A stretch of 45,899 bases of DNA from Pantoea sp. GD03673 (lineage in GTDB: Bacteria; Pseudomonadota; Gammaproteobacteria; Enterobacterales; Enterobacteriaceae): NCBI RefSeq assembly GCF_029844725.1, contig NZ_JAOCKJ010000016.1:1-45899 (forward strand), in the 5' to 3' direction. Under the pieces are notes generated by a model. It saw only the letters and a list, made by a program, of their open reading frames with translations. It had not been told where the DNA came from and did not search any database. The position numbers were made by a program, and so were the translations under genes. The first letter of the stretch is position 1. Every line of letters starts with the position of its first letter. Shown one piece after another: positions 24,691 to 33,823 of the stretch.

Positions 24691-25902
24691 ATGCAATACG
24701 ATTTTGACGGGCTTATTGAACGATCGGGAACAGACAGTCTGACCGCCGAGGGCTGGCGTGAATATATGTTCGGCGACTGCCAGGGCGACATACCATCAGA
24801 GCCGCCCGGTGGCTTTATTAATCTGTGGGTAGCGGATATGGCGTTTTCCACGCCTCCGGAGGTACTGGAGGCTATCCGTGCGCGGCTCAGCCAGAAAATA
24901 ATTGGTTATACTAAAGCTTACCACCCCGGGTATCTTCTGAGCTTTGAAAACTGGTGCGAAAGGCACTATGGCTATCGTTTTCCGCGCGAGAGTATTGTGC
25001 TGTCACCCGGGGTGATACCCGCGCTGTACCGGCTGGTTCCATTACTGACACGTCAGGATGAAAGTATCCTGATCCTCACACCCTCGTATGCCCCCTTTAA
25101 GAAAGCCGGGGAATACAGCGACCGTCGTGTGATCAGCTGCCCGCTGAAAAGCAATAGCGGGTATATGACGGTTGATTTTGATGCGATGCAGAATCTTGTG
25201 CAGGATAATACGTTGAGGATAAAAGCGTTTTTCTTGTGTAATCCGCATAATCCCACGGGGCGTGTCTGGCATCCTCATGAGCTTCGCAGGATGACCGAAA
25301 TCTGTCTGGAAAACGACGTCTGGATCATTTCAGATGAAATTCACTGTGACCTGACGCGCATTGGCATTTCACACACGCCTGCGGCTTCCCTTTTTCCCCA
25401 CAGTCAGAAAATCATTACCTGCATGTCCTCCAGCAAAACGTTTAACCTTGCAGGTAACCTGCTGGCCAACATCATGATCCCTGATCCTGGCGTCAGGACT
25501 GCCTGGCTTCGCCTGCACGATGAATTCGTTTCCCCGCTAAGCCTGGCGGCTAACATTGCGGCCTGGTCGCAGTGTGATGAGTGGCTGCTTCAGGTAAAAC
25601 GCTATATTGACGGAAATTTTCTTTTCCTGAGTGAGTGGCTGAAAAAACATCTTCCCCGCGTCCGCTACAGCATTCCTGAAGGCACCTATCTTGCCTGGAT
25701 TGACCTGGCGCCGCTTTCTGCTCAGGACGAACCGAAATTCACTTCCCACTTTTTTGCAGAAAAAGCGGGTGTTCTTGTAGAGGACGGATCCATGTTTGTC
25801 GGTAACGGTGATAACCACATACGGCTTAATCTTGCCTGCCCTCGCGCCGTTCTGAGCGAAGGGCTGCTTCGTATATATCTGGCATTAACCGCCTCAACCT
25901 GA
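24691..25902 (+). CDS. MalY/PatB-type PLP C-S beta-lyase (alt cluster)
   Basis: 403 residues, fold-type I aminotransferase-like. Motifs: LWVADMAF near the N terminus, NPHNPTGRVW (184-193), SDEIHCDL (214-221) and the PLP lysine in SSSKTFNLAG (K249). This subgroup cleaves C-S bonds of cystathionine and of S-alkyl or S-allyl cysteines. In a thiosulfinate-tolerance setting it could break down S-allylmercapto-cysteine-type conjugates (inference). ATG 24691 removes 26 unrelated residues from a longer frame and sits 8 nt after GGA. The gor gene follows 33 bp later in the same unit. Confidence 0.88.
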   Translation: MQYDFDGLIERSGTDSLTAEGWREYMFGDCQGDIPSEPPGGFINLWVADMAFSTPPEVLEAIRARLSQKIIGYTKAYHPGYLLSFENWCERHYGYRFPRESIVLSPGVIPALYRLVPLLTRQDESILILTPSYAPFKKAGEYSDRRVISCPLKSNSGYMTVDFDAMQNLVQDNTLRIKAFFLCNPHNPTGRVWHPHELRRMTEICLENDVWIISDEIHCDLTRIGISHTPAASLFPHSQKIITCMSSSKTFNLAGNLLANIMIPDPGVRTAWLRLHDEFVSPLSLAANIAAWSQCDEWLLQVKRYIDGNFLFLSEWLKKHLPRVRYSIPEGTYLAWIDLAPLSAQDEPKFTSHFFAEKAGVLVEDGSMFVGNGDNHIRLNLACPRAVLSEGLLRIYLALTAST

Positions 25903-25935
25903 AACCAGGACAGCAGAGCTGTCCGGAGTACAAAA

Positions 25936-27291
25936 ATGACAAACCGACACTTCGATTATCTCACCATCGGCGGCGGCAGCGGCGGTATCGCCTCGATAAA
26001 CCGTGCGGCTATGTATGGCCAGAAATGCGCCCTGATTGAAGCGAAAGAACTGGGAGGCACCTGCGTGAACGTGGGTTGCGTACCGAAAAAAATCATGTGG
26101 CACGCCGCGCAAATCGCCGAAGCTATCCATCTCTACGGACCGGATTATGGCTTCGACACCACAGTGAATCGCTTCGACTGGGCCACGCTTGTAAAAAACC
26201 GCAGCGCCTATATCGACCGTATCCACACTTCGTATAAAAACGTGCTGGGTAAAAACAATGTTGAAGTGATCAAAGGATTCGCCCGTTTCGTTGATGCGCA
26301 CAGCGTTGAAGTCAACGGTGAGATCATCACGGCGGATCATATTCTGATTGCCACCGGCGGTCGCCCCAGCCATCCGTCGATACCGGGCGCAGAGTACGGC
26401 ATTGATTCCGACGGTTTCTTTGAGCTGGATGCGCTGCCGAAGCGCACCGCAGTTGTTGGCGCGGGCTATATCGCGGTTGAGCTGGCGGGCGTTGTGAATG
26501 CGCTGGGTTCAGAAACTCACCTGTTCGTGCGTAAGCAGGCGCCGCTGCGCAGCTTCGATCCGCTACTCACCGAGACGCTGGTCGAAGTGATGAACAGCGA
26601 AGGTCCGGCGTTGCACACCGAATCCATTCCAAAAGCGGTGATTAAAAACAGTGATGGCAGCCTGACGCTGCAGCTGGAAAATGGCAGTGACTGTACCGTG
26701 GACTGCCTGGTCTGGGCGATTGGCCGTGAGCCCGCCAACGATCACCTCAACATTGAAGCCGCAGGCGTGGCACTCGACGACAGGGGCTATATCAAAGTCG
26801 ATAAATTCCAGAACACCAGTGTGTCAGGCATCTATGCCGTGGGCGACAACACCGGTGCGGTTGAACTGACGCCGGTTGCGGTTGCCGCAGGCCGTCGTCT
26901 CTCTGAGCGTCTGTTTAACAACAAGCCGGACGAGCATCTGGATTACAGCAATGTGCCGACCGTGGTGTTCAGCCATCCGCCGATTGGCACCGTGGGGCTG
27001 ACCGAACCGCAGGCGCGCGAACAGTATGGCGACGATCAGGTGAAGGTCTACCAATCGTCGTTCACTGCCATGTACACCGCGGTCACTCAGCATCGTCAGC
27101 CGTGCCGTATGAAGCTGGTCTGTATGGGTGCCGATGAGAAGATTGTCGGCATTCACGGTATCGGATTTGGTATGGATGAGATTCTGCAGGGCTTTGCCGT
27201 GGCGCTGAAAATGGGTGCCACCAAAAAAGACTTCGATAACACCGTAGCGATCCACCCGACGGCTGCAGAAGAGTTTGTGACGATGCGCTGA
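25936..27291 (+). CDS. gor: Glutathione reductase (alt cluster copy)
   Basis: 451 residues, the full length of bacterial Gor. FAD site GGGSGGIAS (12-20), redox-active GGTCVNVGC with C43 and C48, NADPH site [13 protein letters not shown], and C-terminal catalytic HPTAAEE. It regenerates glutathione from its disulfide using NADPH. Gor is usually chromosomal, so a plasmid copy beside thiol enzymes suggests added capacity under disulfide stress. No operator lies in the 33 bp before it, so it is read from the lyase promoter. GGAG precedes the ATG by 7 nt. Confidence 0.95.
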   Translation: MTNRHFDYLTIGGGSGGIASINRAAMYGQKCALIEAKELGGTCVNVGCVPKKIMWHAAQIAEAIHLYGPDYGFDTTVNRFDWATLVKNRSAYIDRIHTSYKNVLGKNNVEVIKGFARFVDAHSVEVNGEIITADHILIATGGRPSHPSIPGAEYGIDSDGFFELDALPKRTAVVGAGYIAVELAGVVNALGSETHLFVRKQAPLRSFDPLLTETLVEVMNSEGPALHTESIPKAVIKNSDGSLTLQLENGSDCTVDCLVWAIGREPANDHLNIEAAGVALDDRGYIKVDKFQNTSVSGIYAVGDNTGAVELTPVAVAAGRRLSERLFNNKPDEHLDYSNVPTVVFSHPPIGTVGLTEPQAREQYGDDQVKVYQSSFTAMYTAVTQHRQPCRMKLVCMGADEKIVGIHGIGFGMDEILQGFAVALKMGATKKDFDNTVAIHPTAAEEFVTMR

Positions 27292-27305
27292 TTGGCGCGA
27301 TGCGA

Positions 27306-27343
27306 GGCGCATAACAGGCGACTCCGGTAGTCTGTTATGCGCC
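27306..27343 (+). terminator. Hairpin after gor
   Basis: Perfect 12-bp stem GGCGCATAACAG / CTGTTATGCGCC with a 14-nt loop, 15 bp after the gor stop. There is no T tract. Confidence 0.5.
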
Positions 27344-27434
27344 TGAAGCTTCATGCAGAACAGTGCTGAGTAAAACAGATAACTGGCTGCACAGAAAAAC
27401 CCTGCTCCGGGAGGAACAGGGTCATGAAGCTTCA
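27344..27434. repeat. Inverted 12-bp repeat between gor and osmC
   Basis: TGAAGCTTCATG (27344-27355) and its perfect complement-reverse CATGAAGCTTCA (27423-27434) enclose the osmC terminator. The role is unknown. Confidence 0.7.
27395..27422 (-). terminator. osmC terminator
   Basis: On the minus strand ACCCTG...CAGGGT with further inner pairing (TCC/GGA), followed by five T residues, 32 bp after the osmC stop. A standard intrinsic terminator. Confidence 0.8.
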
Positions 27435-27453
27435 CAGGCAGAACAGATGTGAC

Positions 27454-28011
27454 TTATACGAGACGTGTCTCAATCGGCACCGGGTTAGCCAGCGTGTCAT
27501 GAATAGGTGATGCCTCAGGAAGCAGGCTGACCAGCTCTTCCAGCTGTTCACGGCTCGCCGTATTACTTTCAAGACGTACGTCTACGCGGATACCTTTAGC
27601 CCCTTTACGGGCGTTTTTATCCAGTCCCAGGAAACCTTTCATATCAATATCGAAATAGAGATCCAGCTCGATACTTTCCAGATCTACACCTTTTTCAGCA
27701 GCCATCAGGGTCAGAGTAGCGGTATAACACCCGGCCAGCGCCTGCAGAATATATTCGGTGGGGCTCATGCCGGTGTCGGCACCAAGCAGCCCAGGTGGTT
27801 CGTCCCCGATATTCGAGAATTTGCCTACGCGGCTACGGTCTTCTTTGCCATTCTGAAATGACGATCCGGTTTCCACACGTACGGCCAGACCGCCGTGTGA
27901 ACGCGCTTTTACCTGGAATGACATGTTACCAAGGCCAGGCTCTGCGCGAACGGCCTCACGAACGTTACTGATGGCGTCAGCGGAAGCCTGAGGTTTTGCT
28001 GAATGCGACAT
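27454..28011 (-). CDS. OsmC-family peroxidase-like protein (alt cluster)
   Basis: 185 residues of the OsmC/Ohr superfamily. GMSPTEYILQALAGCYTATL carries the first (peroxidatic) cysteine C95. The second cysteine of Ohr/OsmC is replaced by serine (ASPIHDTLANP, about S168), as in some subgroups, so reduction of the sulfenic acid would need an outside thiol. It may detoxify organic hydroperoxides or thiosulfinate-derived electrophiles. It is a single-gene leftward unit with operator site 5 upstream; AGGAG lies 5 nt before the ATG. Confidence 0.88.
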   Translation of the reverse strand: MSHSAKPQASADAISNVREAVRAEPGLGNMSFQVKARSHGGLAVRVETGSSFQNGKEDRSRVGKFSNIGDEPPGLLGADTGMSPTEYILQALAGCYTATLTLMAAEKGVDLESIELDLYFDIDMKGFLGLDKNARKGAKGIRVDVRLESNTASREQLEELVSLLPEASPIHDTLANPVPIETRLV

Positions 28012-28059
28012 ACATACTCCTGTAAACGGTTTGTGGGAGAAAGCCAGAATAGGCCAGCT

Positions 28060-28077
28060 ATCTACTAGTAGGTAGAT
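28060..28077 (-). promoter_or_regulatory. Operator copy upstream of osmC (site 5)
   Basis: ATCTACTAGTAGGTAGAT, with 6-bp perfect arms, 49 bp before the osmC start. It matches the other four sites. The promoter hexamers around it are weak and were not assigned. Confidence 0.7.
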
Positions 28078-28395
28078 TAGTCATTTGAAATGCCGTTGTC
28101 CAGTTTTAAAAAAAGTTATTCATCATACTTTCGATTTAACCGCAGAAGCTGATCTGAACCTGACGGGTCACTCAATGACTGGCGGCGTAATGAGCGGGGG
28201 GTATCAGAAACGCTGATACGTACTGGCAGAATATTTACGGCGGCCTCCCTCCGGCAGAGTGCTGACTATCCTGGAGGCATCTGCTTCTTCATCAGCGCCA
28301 GACCGGAGGAGCTTACACCGGAGAGATCAGTCCAACGCAGGCAGGACTATCAGGAATAAAAGTGAGAGCTGCTTAACGTTCCCGGATAACGTCAA

Positions 28396-28423
28396 TTGAC
28401 GGATGATTTCATAGCGGTATTGT
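28396..28423 (+). promoter_or_regulatory. Candidate promoter of the kinase-ABC operon
   Basis: TTGACG (28396-28401), 16 bp, TATTGT (28418-28423), about 140 bp before the kinase start. The rest of 28078-28565 holds no supported gene, and no operator palindrome was recognised in it. Confidence 0.45.
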
Positions 28424-28565
28424 CTGCACTTAACAAACGAGCAAACAAAAGTGATCATATGAGCAAAATTGTTGAGCCATGCAGCATCCCGGCTTAGCTG
28501 TTTTGAGTCTGATGATACTTTTGTTCAGCTCTGTCATTTCTCAGAAATTGTTCAGGGGTAGTTCA

Positions 28566-30014
28566 ATGAAGCGGGACCTTGTTGCGGGAATAGACTCATC
28601 GACTCAGTCTTGTACCGTTATGCTGCGCAGCCTTGAAAGTGGCGACGTGATTGCTCAGGCCCGTAAGCCGCATCCGCCGACGACGCCCCCCTGCAGTGAG
28701 CAGGATCCGCAGGCCTGGTGGGACGCGTTAACTTCGGCTCTGGATGAGCTCAAAGCATGGCAGCCCCGTATTGCAGGGCTTGCTGTCGGAGGGCAGGGTC
28801 ACGGTCTGGTCATGCTTGATAAAGATGACCGGGCACTGCGTCCAGCCAAGCTCTGGAATGACACTGAGTCTGCTACCCAGGCACACGAGTTGTGCCGGAA
28901 AGTTGACCCTGAAGAGTGGGCTCGCCTTACAGGATCGGTGCCCGGACCGGCGATGACCATTTCAAAACTGGCGTGGACCGAACATCACTGCCCCGGCCTG
29001 CTTGAAAAGTGCCATCGCATTATGCTGCCGTTTGACTATCTGGTTTATCGCCTCAGCGGCAGTTTTGTGTGTGAGCGTGGCGGTGCATCCGGGACCGGCT
29101 ACTTCAACCCTTTCACCAATAGCTGGGAGCCTGAGCTCGCTGCTGTGGTAAACAACCGAATTGACTGGCTCTCCCTCTGGCCTGCAATCATTCCCTCGCA
29201 TCAGCCTGCTGGCGTGGTGAAGCTGATCCCCGGTCTGGAAGACCTTGCTGGTGCCGTTGTAGGCGTAGGAACTGGCGATAATATGTCTGCTGCGCTGGGA
29301 ATGAACCTGAAATCCGGTGATACCGGCATATCGATCGGCACGAGCGGTACGCTGTACGGCATAACCCCGACGGGAATAGCCGACAGCACCGGGATTATCA
29401 ACGGCTATGCAGATGCGGCCGATCGCTTCATTCCCATGATTACCACGCTGAATTCCGCGAAGGTAACCGATACATTCCGCACCCTGCTGGGTGTTACCAC
29501 TGACGAATTCGATGCACTCGCACTGAGTTCACCTGCCGGCGCCAACGGTCTGCAGCTTGTCCCATGGCTGGATGGCGAGCGCACGCCTAACCTTCCCGAC
29601 GCTACGGGGCACATGCGCGGGTTACGCACCACCACAACCAGAGAAGATATGGCCCGCGCTGCCGTGGAAGGCGTGCTGTGCGGCCTGCTGGCAGGCGGAC
29701 TGATCCTGAAACAGCATGGCTTCAGTGATGACGGGCACATCGTTGTCACCGGCGGCGGGGCGAAGTCACGTGCCTACCGCCAGATCCTTGCTGACCTGAC
29801 TGGCAAACCGGTCTGGGTTTCTCCGGTGGAAGAAACAGCCGCCGCCGGGGCAGCCATTCAGGCAGCCGCTGCTGTACTGGGATGTACGAATGCTGAAATG
29901 GCCGAACGCTGGTGCAGGCCATTTGTGAAAGTCGCCGATCCCTGTGAGGATGCGCGCCATGTTCTGAACGCTTACGTTAACTATGCCAATGCTTTATCAG
30001 GAGAGCTGCAATGA
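28566..30014 (+). CDS. FGGY carbohydrate kinase, xylulokinase-like
   Basis: 482 residues. N-terminal phosphate loop AGIDSSTQSCTV (7-18), GGQGHGLVMLD as the sugar-site loop of xylulokinases, SIGTSGTLYGI, and the C-terminal ATP motif VVTGGGAKSRAYRQILADL. It would phosphorylate the sugar or polyol brought in by the ABC transporter encoded directly downstream. Xylulose is the closest guess, but the family covers many ketoses and polyols. ATG 28566 follows AGGGG; a frame from 28479 would add a hydrophobic 29-residue extension not expected in a kinase. Its stop overlaps the permease start (ATGA). Confidence 0.85.
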   Translation: MKRDLVAGIDSSTQSCTVMLRSLESGDVIAQARKPHPPTTPPCSEQDPQAWWDALTSALDELKAWQPRIAGLAVGGQGHGLVMLDKDDRALRPAKLWNDTESATQAHELCRKVDPEEWARLTGSVPGPAMTISKLAWTEHHCPGLLEKCHRIMLPFDYLVYRLSGSFVCERGGASGTGYFNPFTNSWEPELAAVVNNRIDWLSLWPAIIPSHQPAGVVKLIPGLEDLAGAVVGVGTGDNMSAALGMNLKSGDTGISIGTSGTLYGITPTGIADSTGIINGYADAADRFIPMITTLNSAKVTDTFRTLLGVTTDEFDALALSSPAGANGLQLVPWLDGERTPNLPDATGHMRGLRTTTTREDMARAAVEGVLCGLLAGGLILKQHGFSDDGHIVVTGGGAKSRAYRQILADLTGKPVWVSPVEETAAAGAAIQAAAAVLGCTNAEMAERWCRPFVKVADPCEDARHVLNAYVNYANALSGELQ

Positions 30015-31036
30015 GTTCAATGAGCACACCCGCTAAAATTAAACCCCCAAGGCAGCCACTTAAAGTGCCTGCTGAAGCGGGGATCGCCGTGGTTTTTTTA
30101 CTGGTTATGCTGGGCGGCTTTATCGCCACGCCTAATTTTCTGACCGTATCCAACATGATGGTTTTACTTCTTAACGGCGCGGTCATCGGTTTCCTGTGTC
30201 TGGGGCAGTCTTTTGTTCTGCTGACAGGCGGGATTGACCTTTCCTGTGGCTCAATTGTGGCCATGACCTGCGTAGTCGCGGCGCTGCTGATGGAAAAATT
30301 TGGCATTCCCTGGCAGCTTGCCGTACCCATGGTTCTGGCGGTGGGGGCCCTGAGCGGTCTGGTTAATGGGCTGATCATCGAACGTACCGGCGTTCCACCT
30401 TTCATTGTGACGTTTGCAATGATGGGCGTGGCGGCATCCATTCCGCAGATTATCACCGGAGCCGAGTCGATCCGCGTGACGCAAATCGGTTACAGCCTTA
30501 TCGGTCAGTCAAAACCCCTGGGTATTCCGTTTCCGGTGATAGCCCTGTTGCTGGCCATTATTATTGGCGTCATCTTCCTGCGGCGGACCATCACCGGTAC
30601 CCATATTTATGCGGTCGGCGGCAACGCAGATGCCGCGCGCCTGTCAGGGATCAGCATTCCGCGTATAACCCTGCTGGTCTATGCCATCTCCGGTCTCTGC
30701 TCGGCATGCGGCGGACTGATTTACGGCTCGCGCCTGATGACTGGATATCCGACGGCGGGCCGTGGTGACGAGCTGTTTTTCTCAATCGCGGGTGCGGTAG
30801 TGGGCGGCGTCAGCTTGTTTGGCGGCACCGGCAGCCTTATCGGCGCGATGATCGGGGCAATGCTGATTGCCGCCATATCCAATCTGATGAACGTACTGAA
30901 CGTCAGCGCTTACTGGCAGCCGCTGGTTATCGGACTGATCATCCTGTTTGGCGTGACGTTCGATACTCTGCGCACGTCCAGAAAAATCGTGATCCCCTGG
31001 TTCAAAGTCAGGAAATCACCAAAAACACAACAATAA
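30011..31036 (+). CDS. Ribose-type sugar ABC transporter permease
   Basis: 341 residues with about ten hydrophobic segments. The family signature is seen as VLLTGGIDLSCGSIVAMTCV and in the cytoplasmic loop TGTHIYAVGGNADAARLSGI, both typical of RbsC/XylH/AraH permeases. It forms the inner-membrane channel of the importer and is translationally coupled to the kinase. A basic, proline-rich N-terminal stretch precedes the first helix. Confidence 0.92.
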   Translation: MSSMSTPAKIKPPRQPLKVPAEAGIAVVFLLVMLGGFIATPNFLTVSNMMVLLLNGAVIGFLCLGQSFVLLTGGIDLSCGSIVAMTCVVAALLMEKFGIPWQLAVPMVLAVGALSGLVNGLIIERTGVPPFIVTFAMMGVAASIPQIITGAESIRVTQIGYSLIGQSKPLGIPFPVIALLLAIIIGVIFLRRTITGTHIYAVGGNADAARLSGISIPRITLLVYAISGLCSACGGLIYGSRLMTGYPTAGRGDELFFSIAGAVVGGVSLFGGTGSLIGAMIGAMLIAAISNLMNVLNVSAYWQPLVIGLIILFGVTFDTLRTSRKIVIPWFKVRKSPKTQQ

Positions 31037-31077
31037 AGCCTCTTAACCTCTGACCTGTACCTTACCAGGAGATAAAC

Positions 31078-32058
31078 ATGAAACTGCGTACGACTCTCAC
31101 TGCAACAGCTACGATCGTTGCGCTGGCCTGCCTGCTTGCCGGCTGTAACCGGGATGATGCGGAAAGCACCGCAGGCGCTGGCAAAAAAACACTCGGTGTA
31201 ACGCTTCCGAACCTGACCAACCCCTATTATGTGGCCATGAAAAAAAGCTTTGAGGATAATGCTGCTGCTCAGGGGATGAACGTCAAAATCTCGATTTCTG
31301 ATAATGACGATGCCAAACAGCTGTCGCAGGTGCAGAACTTCATCGAGCAGAAAGTGGATGCGGTTGCGGTGAACTGCGTTTCGTCCGGGCCATGCGTTTC
31401 AATTATCAGTCAGCTCAATCAGGCAAAAATCCCGGCATTTGCTATCAATATCCTCCCTGATACAGCGGGACTCAAACAACAGAACGTCACCCTTGTGCAG
31501 GGGGTTCAGACCGATCAGCGGGAAGGCGGCAGGCTCATTGGGCAGCAGCTGCTGAAGGACATCGGTGAAAACAGCCCGGCAACGGTCGGGATAGTGGGAG
31601 AACCGACTTCAATAGCCGCAAACGCCCGTGATGAGGGGTTCAAAGCCGCCGTCGCGTCCAATAAAAATATTAAGTTTGTTGCGCTGGTTAACGGAAAGGT
31701 GGAAGAAACCACGTCTCTGAAAGTGACCACTGAAATGCTGCAGGGCAGGCCGGAGATTGACGTGGTGTATTCAGACACCGAACCTTCCGCACTGGGTTCA
31801 CTGGCAGCCATCAGGCAGCTGGGCGTCAGTGACAAAGTGAAATTATATGCTTTTGTAGATAAAGAAGGCGTTAAAGCCGTTCAGGACAACAGCATACTCA
31901 AAGCCGGTGCGATTCAGGAACCCGTAAAGCTTGCTCAGATACTGGTTGAAAACGTCCGGAAAAGCCTGGGCGGTGAACAGGTCCCGGCCATGATCAACAA
32001 TCCACCGCTGCTGGTCACTAAAGACAACGCGGCCTCCGTTATGGGTTCAGCGTACTGA
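31078..32058 (+). CDS. Sugar-binding lipoprotein of the ABC transporter (RbsB-like)
   Basis: 326 residues. A signal peptide with a lipobox LLAGC (lipid-modified C23) is followed by a type I periplasmic binding fold: LGVTLPNLTNPYYVAMKKSF, and VGIVGEPTS, DVVYSDTEPSALGSLAAIRQLG. RbsB homologues of Gram-negatives are normally soluble, so a lipid anchor is a little unusual. It supplies the sugar to the permease. AGGAG precedes the ATG by about 7 nt. Ligand cannot be told from the sequence. Confidence 0.9.
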   Translation: MKLRTTLTATATIVALACLLAGCNRDDAESTAGAGKKTLGVTLPNLTNPYYVAMKKSFEDNAAAQGMNVKISISDNDDAKQLSQVQNFIEQKVDAVAVNCVSSGPCVSIISQLNQAKIPAFAINILPDTAGLKQQNVTLVQGVQTDQREGGRLIGQQLLKDIGENSPATVGIVGEPTSIAANARDEGFKAAVASNKNIKFVALVNGKVEETTSLKVTTEMLQGRPEIDVVYSDTEPSALGSLAAIRQLGVSDKVKLYAFVDKEGVKAVQDNSILKAGAIQEPVKLAQILVENVRKSLGGEQVPAMINNPPLLVTKDNAASVMGSAY

Positions 32059-32075
32059 GTAAAAGGCAGACAGTT

Positions 32076-33578
32076 ATGAATTATGTGGCGAAGCAGATAA
32101 AAATCGGTTTTTCAGGCGTGCAGGTCCTTCATGGTGTGGATTTCAGCGTAAAACCTGGTGAAATTCACGCCCTTCTCGGCCATAACGGCGCGGGTAAATC
32201 AACGCTGCTGAAAATACTGGCTGGCGTCAATATGCCGGATAACGGGGAGCTGATGATTGGTGCTACGCCGGTGCGCCTTGCATCGCCACGTGATGCGCTC
32301 AGCCACGGTATTGCCTGCGTCTACCAGGAGCTCCGGCTTATTCCCGGTATGAGCGTATGGCAGAACCTTTTCCTCGGGCGTGAGCGCCGCAAGCGCAACG
32401 GTTTTACCGATGATGTCAGCATGATTGCACATACTGAGAAAGTGCTGAGTGATTACCACCTGGATTTCAGCGCGACCGATCTTGTCAGGGACCTCTCTCA
32501 TCCGGACAAGCAGATGCTGGAAGTGGTCTCTAATCTCGATCGTGACGCACGTTTTCTTTTTCTCGATGAACCGACGACCGCGCTGGAGGGTGCGCAGGCA
32601 GACGCGCTGCTGCAGGCCGTACAGCGCATTGCGCGCGAGAAACAGATTGGCGTGGTGCTGGTATCGCATAAGCTGGACGAGGTGCTGGGCGTCTGCGATG
32701 AGGCTACAGTGATGTGCGGCGGCCGCGTGATTTATAACGAAGGTAAAAAAACGCTGAGCAAGAGCGCCATTATCGACGCAATCGTGGGCGACGCAAATGC
32801 TTATCAGGCTCCCTCAAACAGCCGCGGCCTGATCCGGGGGGCACTGGGTAAACCCTGGCTGTCGGTGAGTAACCTGCATACGGATCGCCTTAAAGGTGTG
32901 AACCTTGAAGCGTACCGCGGGGAGATTCTTGGAGTCTATGGACTGGCCGGTGCAGGCCGTACGCGCCTGTGCCAGACGCTGTTTGGACTGGAAACCGTCA
33001 CCGGTGGTGAAATCCGGGTGGGACACAGGGAATATCATCCCTCATCACCTGTAAAGGCCATTTCCCGTGGCATTGCCTACCTGACCGAGGAGCGTAAAAA
33101 GGACGGGTTTATTCCCCAGATGTCGAGCTATGCTAACGCGACGCTGCCGGTTCTGAAAAAATTCCGCTCCGGTGGTTTTGTGAGTCACGGCGCGGCGCGG
33201 CAGGCTGCCTCAGAACTGCTGGGGAAAATGAATACGCGGGGATCGCTGGATGGACCGATTAAGGCCCTCTCTGGCGGGAATCAGCAAAAGGTACTGCTGG
33301 CCCGGGTTATTGCGCAAAACGCGGACCTGGTGTTGCTGGATGAACCAACTAAAGGTGTCGATATTGGTGCGAAAGCGGACATCTACCGCATCATCCATCA
33401 GCTGGCGGATAAAGGCTGCTGCGTTATCGTGGTATCGAGCGAGGAAGAGGAACTGCTGGACGTCGCGGACAACATCACGGTATTCCGCCACGGTAAATGT
33501 GATGGCGTGATTGTCCCGGCAAAGGAGCTTAAACCTGCAGACCTGCGCAAAGCTGCATGGGAACACGCTGAACCTTAA
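32076..33578 (+). CDS. Sugar ABC transporter ATP-binding protein (RbsA/XylG-like)
   Basis: 500 residues with two ATPase cassettes, as in RbsA. First cassette: Walker A GHNGAGKST (about 35-43), a signature changed to LSHPDKQML, and Walker B FLFLDEPTTAL. Second cassette: degenerate Walker A GLAGAGRTRL, signature LSGGNQQKV and LLDEPTKGVDIG. The asymmetry between the halves is normal for this family. It powers uptake through the permease at 30011. Last gene of the operon. Confidence 0.93.
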   Translation: MNYVAKQIKIGFSGVQVLHGVDFSVKPGEIHALLGHNGAGKSTLLKILAGVNMPDNGELMIGATPVRLASPRDALSHGIACVYQELRLIPGMSVWQNLFLGRERRKRNGFTDDVSMIAHTEKVLSDYHLDFSATDLVRDLSHPDKQMLEVVSNLDRDARFLFLDEPTTALEGAQADALLQAVQRIAREKQIGVVLVSHKLDEVLGVCDEATVMCGGRVIYNEGKKTLSKSAIIDAIVGDANAYQAPSNSRGLIRGALGKPWLSVSNLHTDRLKGVNLEAYRGEILGVYGLAGAGRTRLCQTLFGLETVTGGEIRVGHREYHPSSPVKAISRGIAYLTEERKKDGFIPQMSSYANATLPVLKKFRSGGFVSHGAARQAASELLGKMNTRGSLDGPIKALSGGNQQKVLLARVIAQNADLVLLDEPTKGVDIGAKADIYRIIHQLADKGCCVIVVSSEEEELLDVADNITVFRHGKCDGVIVPAKELKPADLRKAAWEHAEP

Positions 33579-33599
33579 ATCATCCCCTCCGGCACCTGA

Positions 33600-33628
33600 T
33601 GCCAGTCAGGCTGCCAGCCTGACTGGCA
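33600..33628 (+). terminator. Terminator-like hairpin after the ABC operon
   Basis: Thirteen base pairs TGCCAGTCAGGCT / AGCCTGACTGGCA with a 3-nt loop, 21 bp after the ATPase gene stop. The stem is strong but lacks a good T run. Confidence 0.65.
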
Positions 33629-33823
33629 GTTGTGCTTCCCCACCTGTTCTACCCCTGAATATGCGATCCGCAGTAGGTCGCTGAGCAGACGTCGTTTTCG
33701 GCAGCAGAAGGCTATCGATATATATCCCTGTAAATGATAAGTGTGATGGTTGAAATTCACCCGTCTGAACAAATATCAGGCTGTGGAACGCGGTTACGCG
33801 GTGTAGCCACGAAGGAGAGTCAC

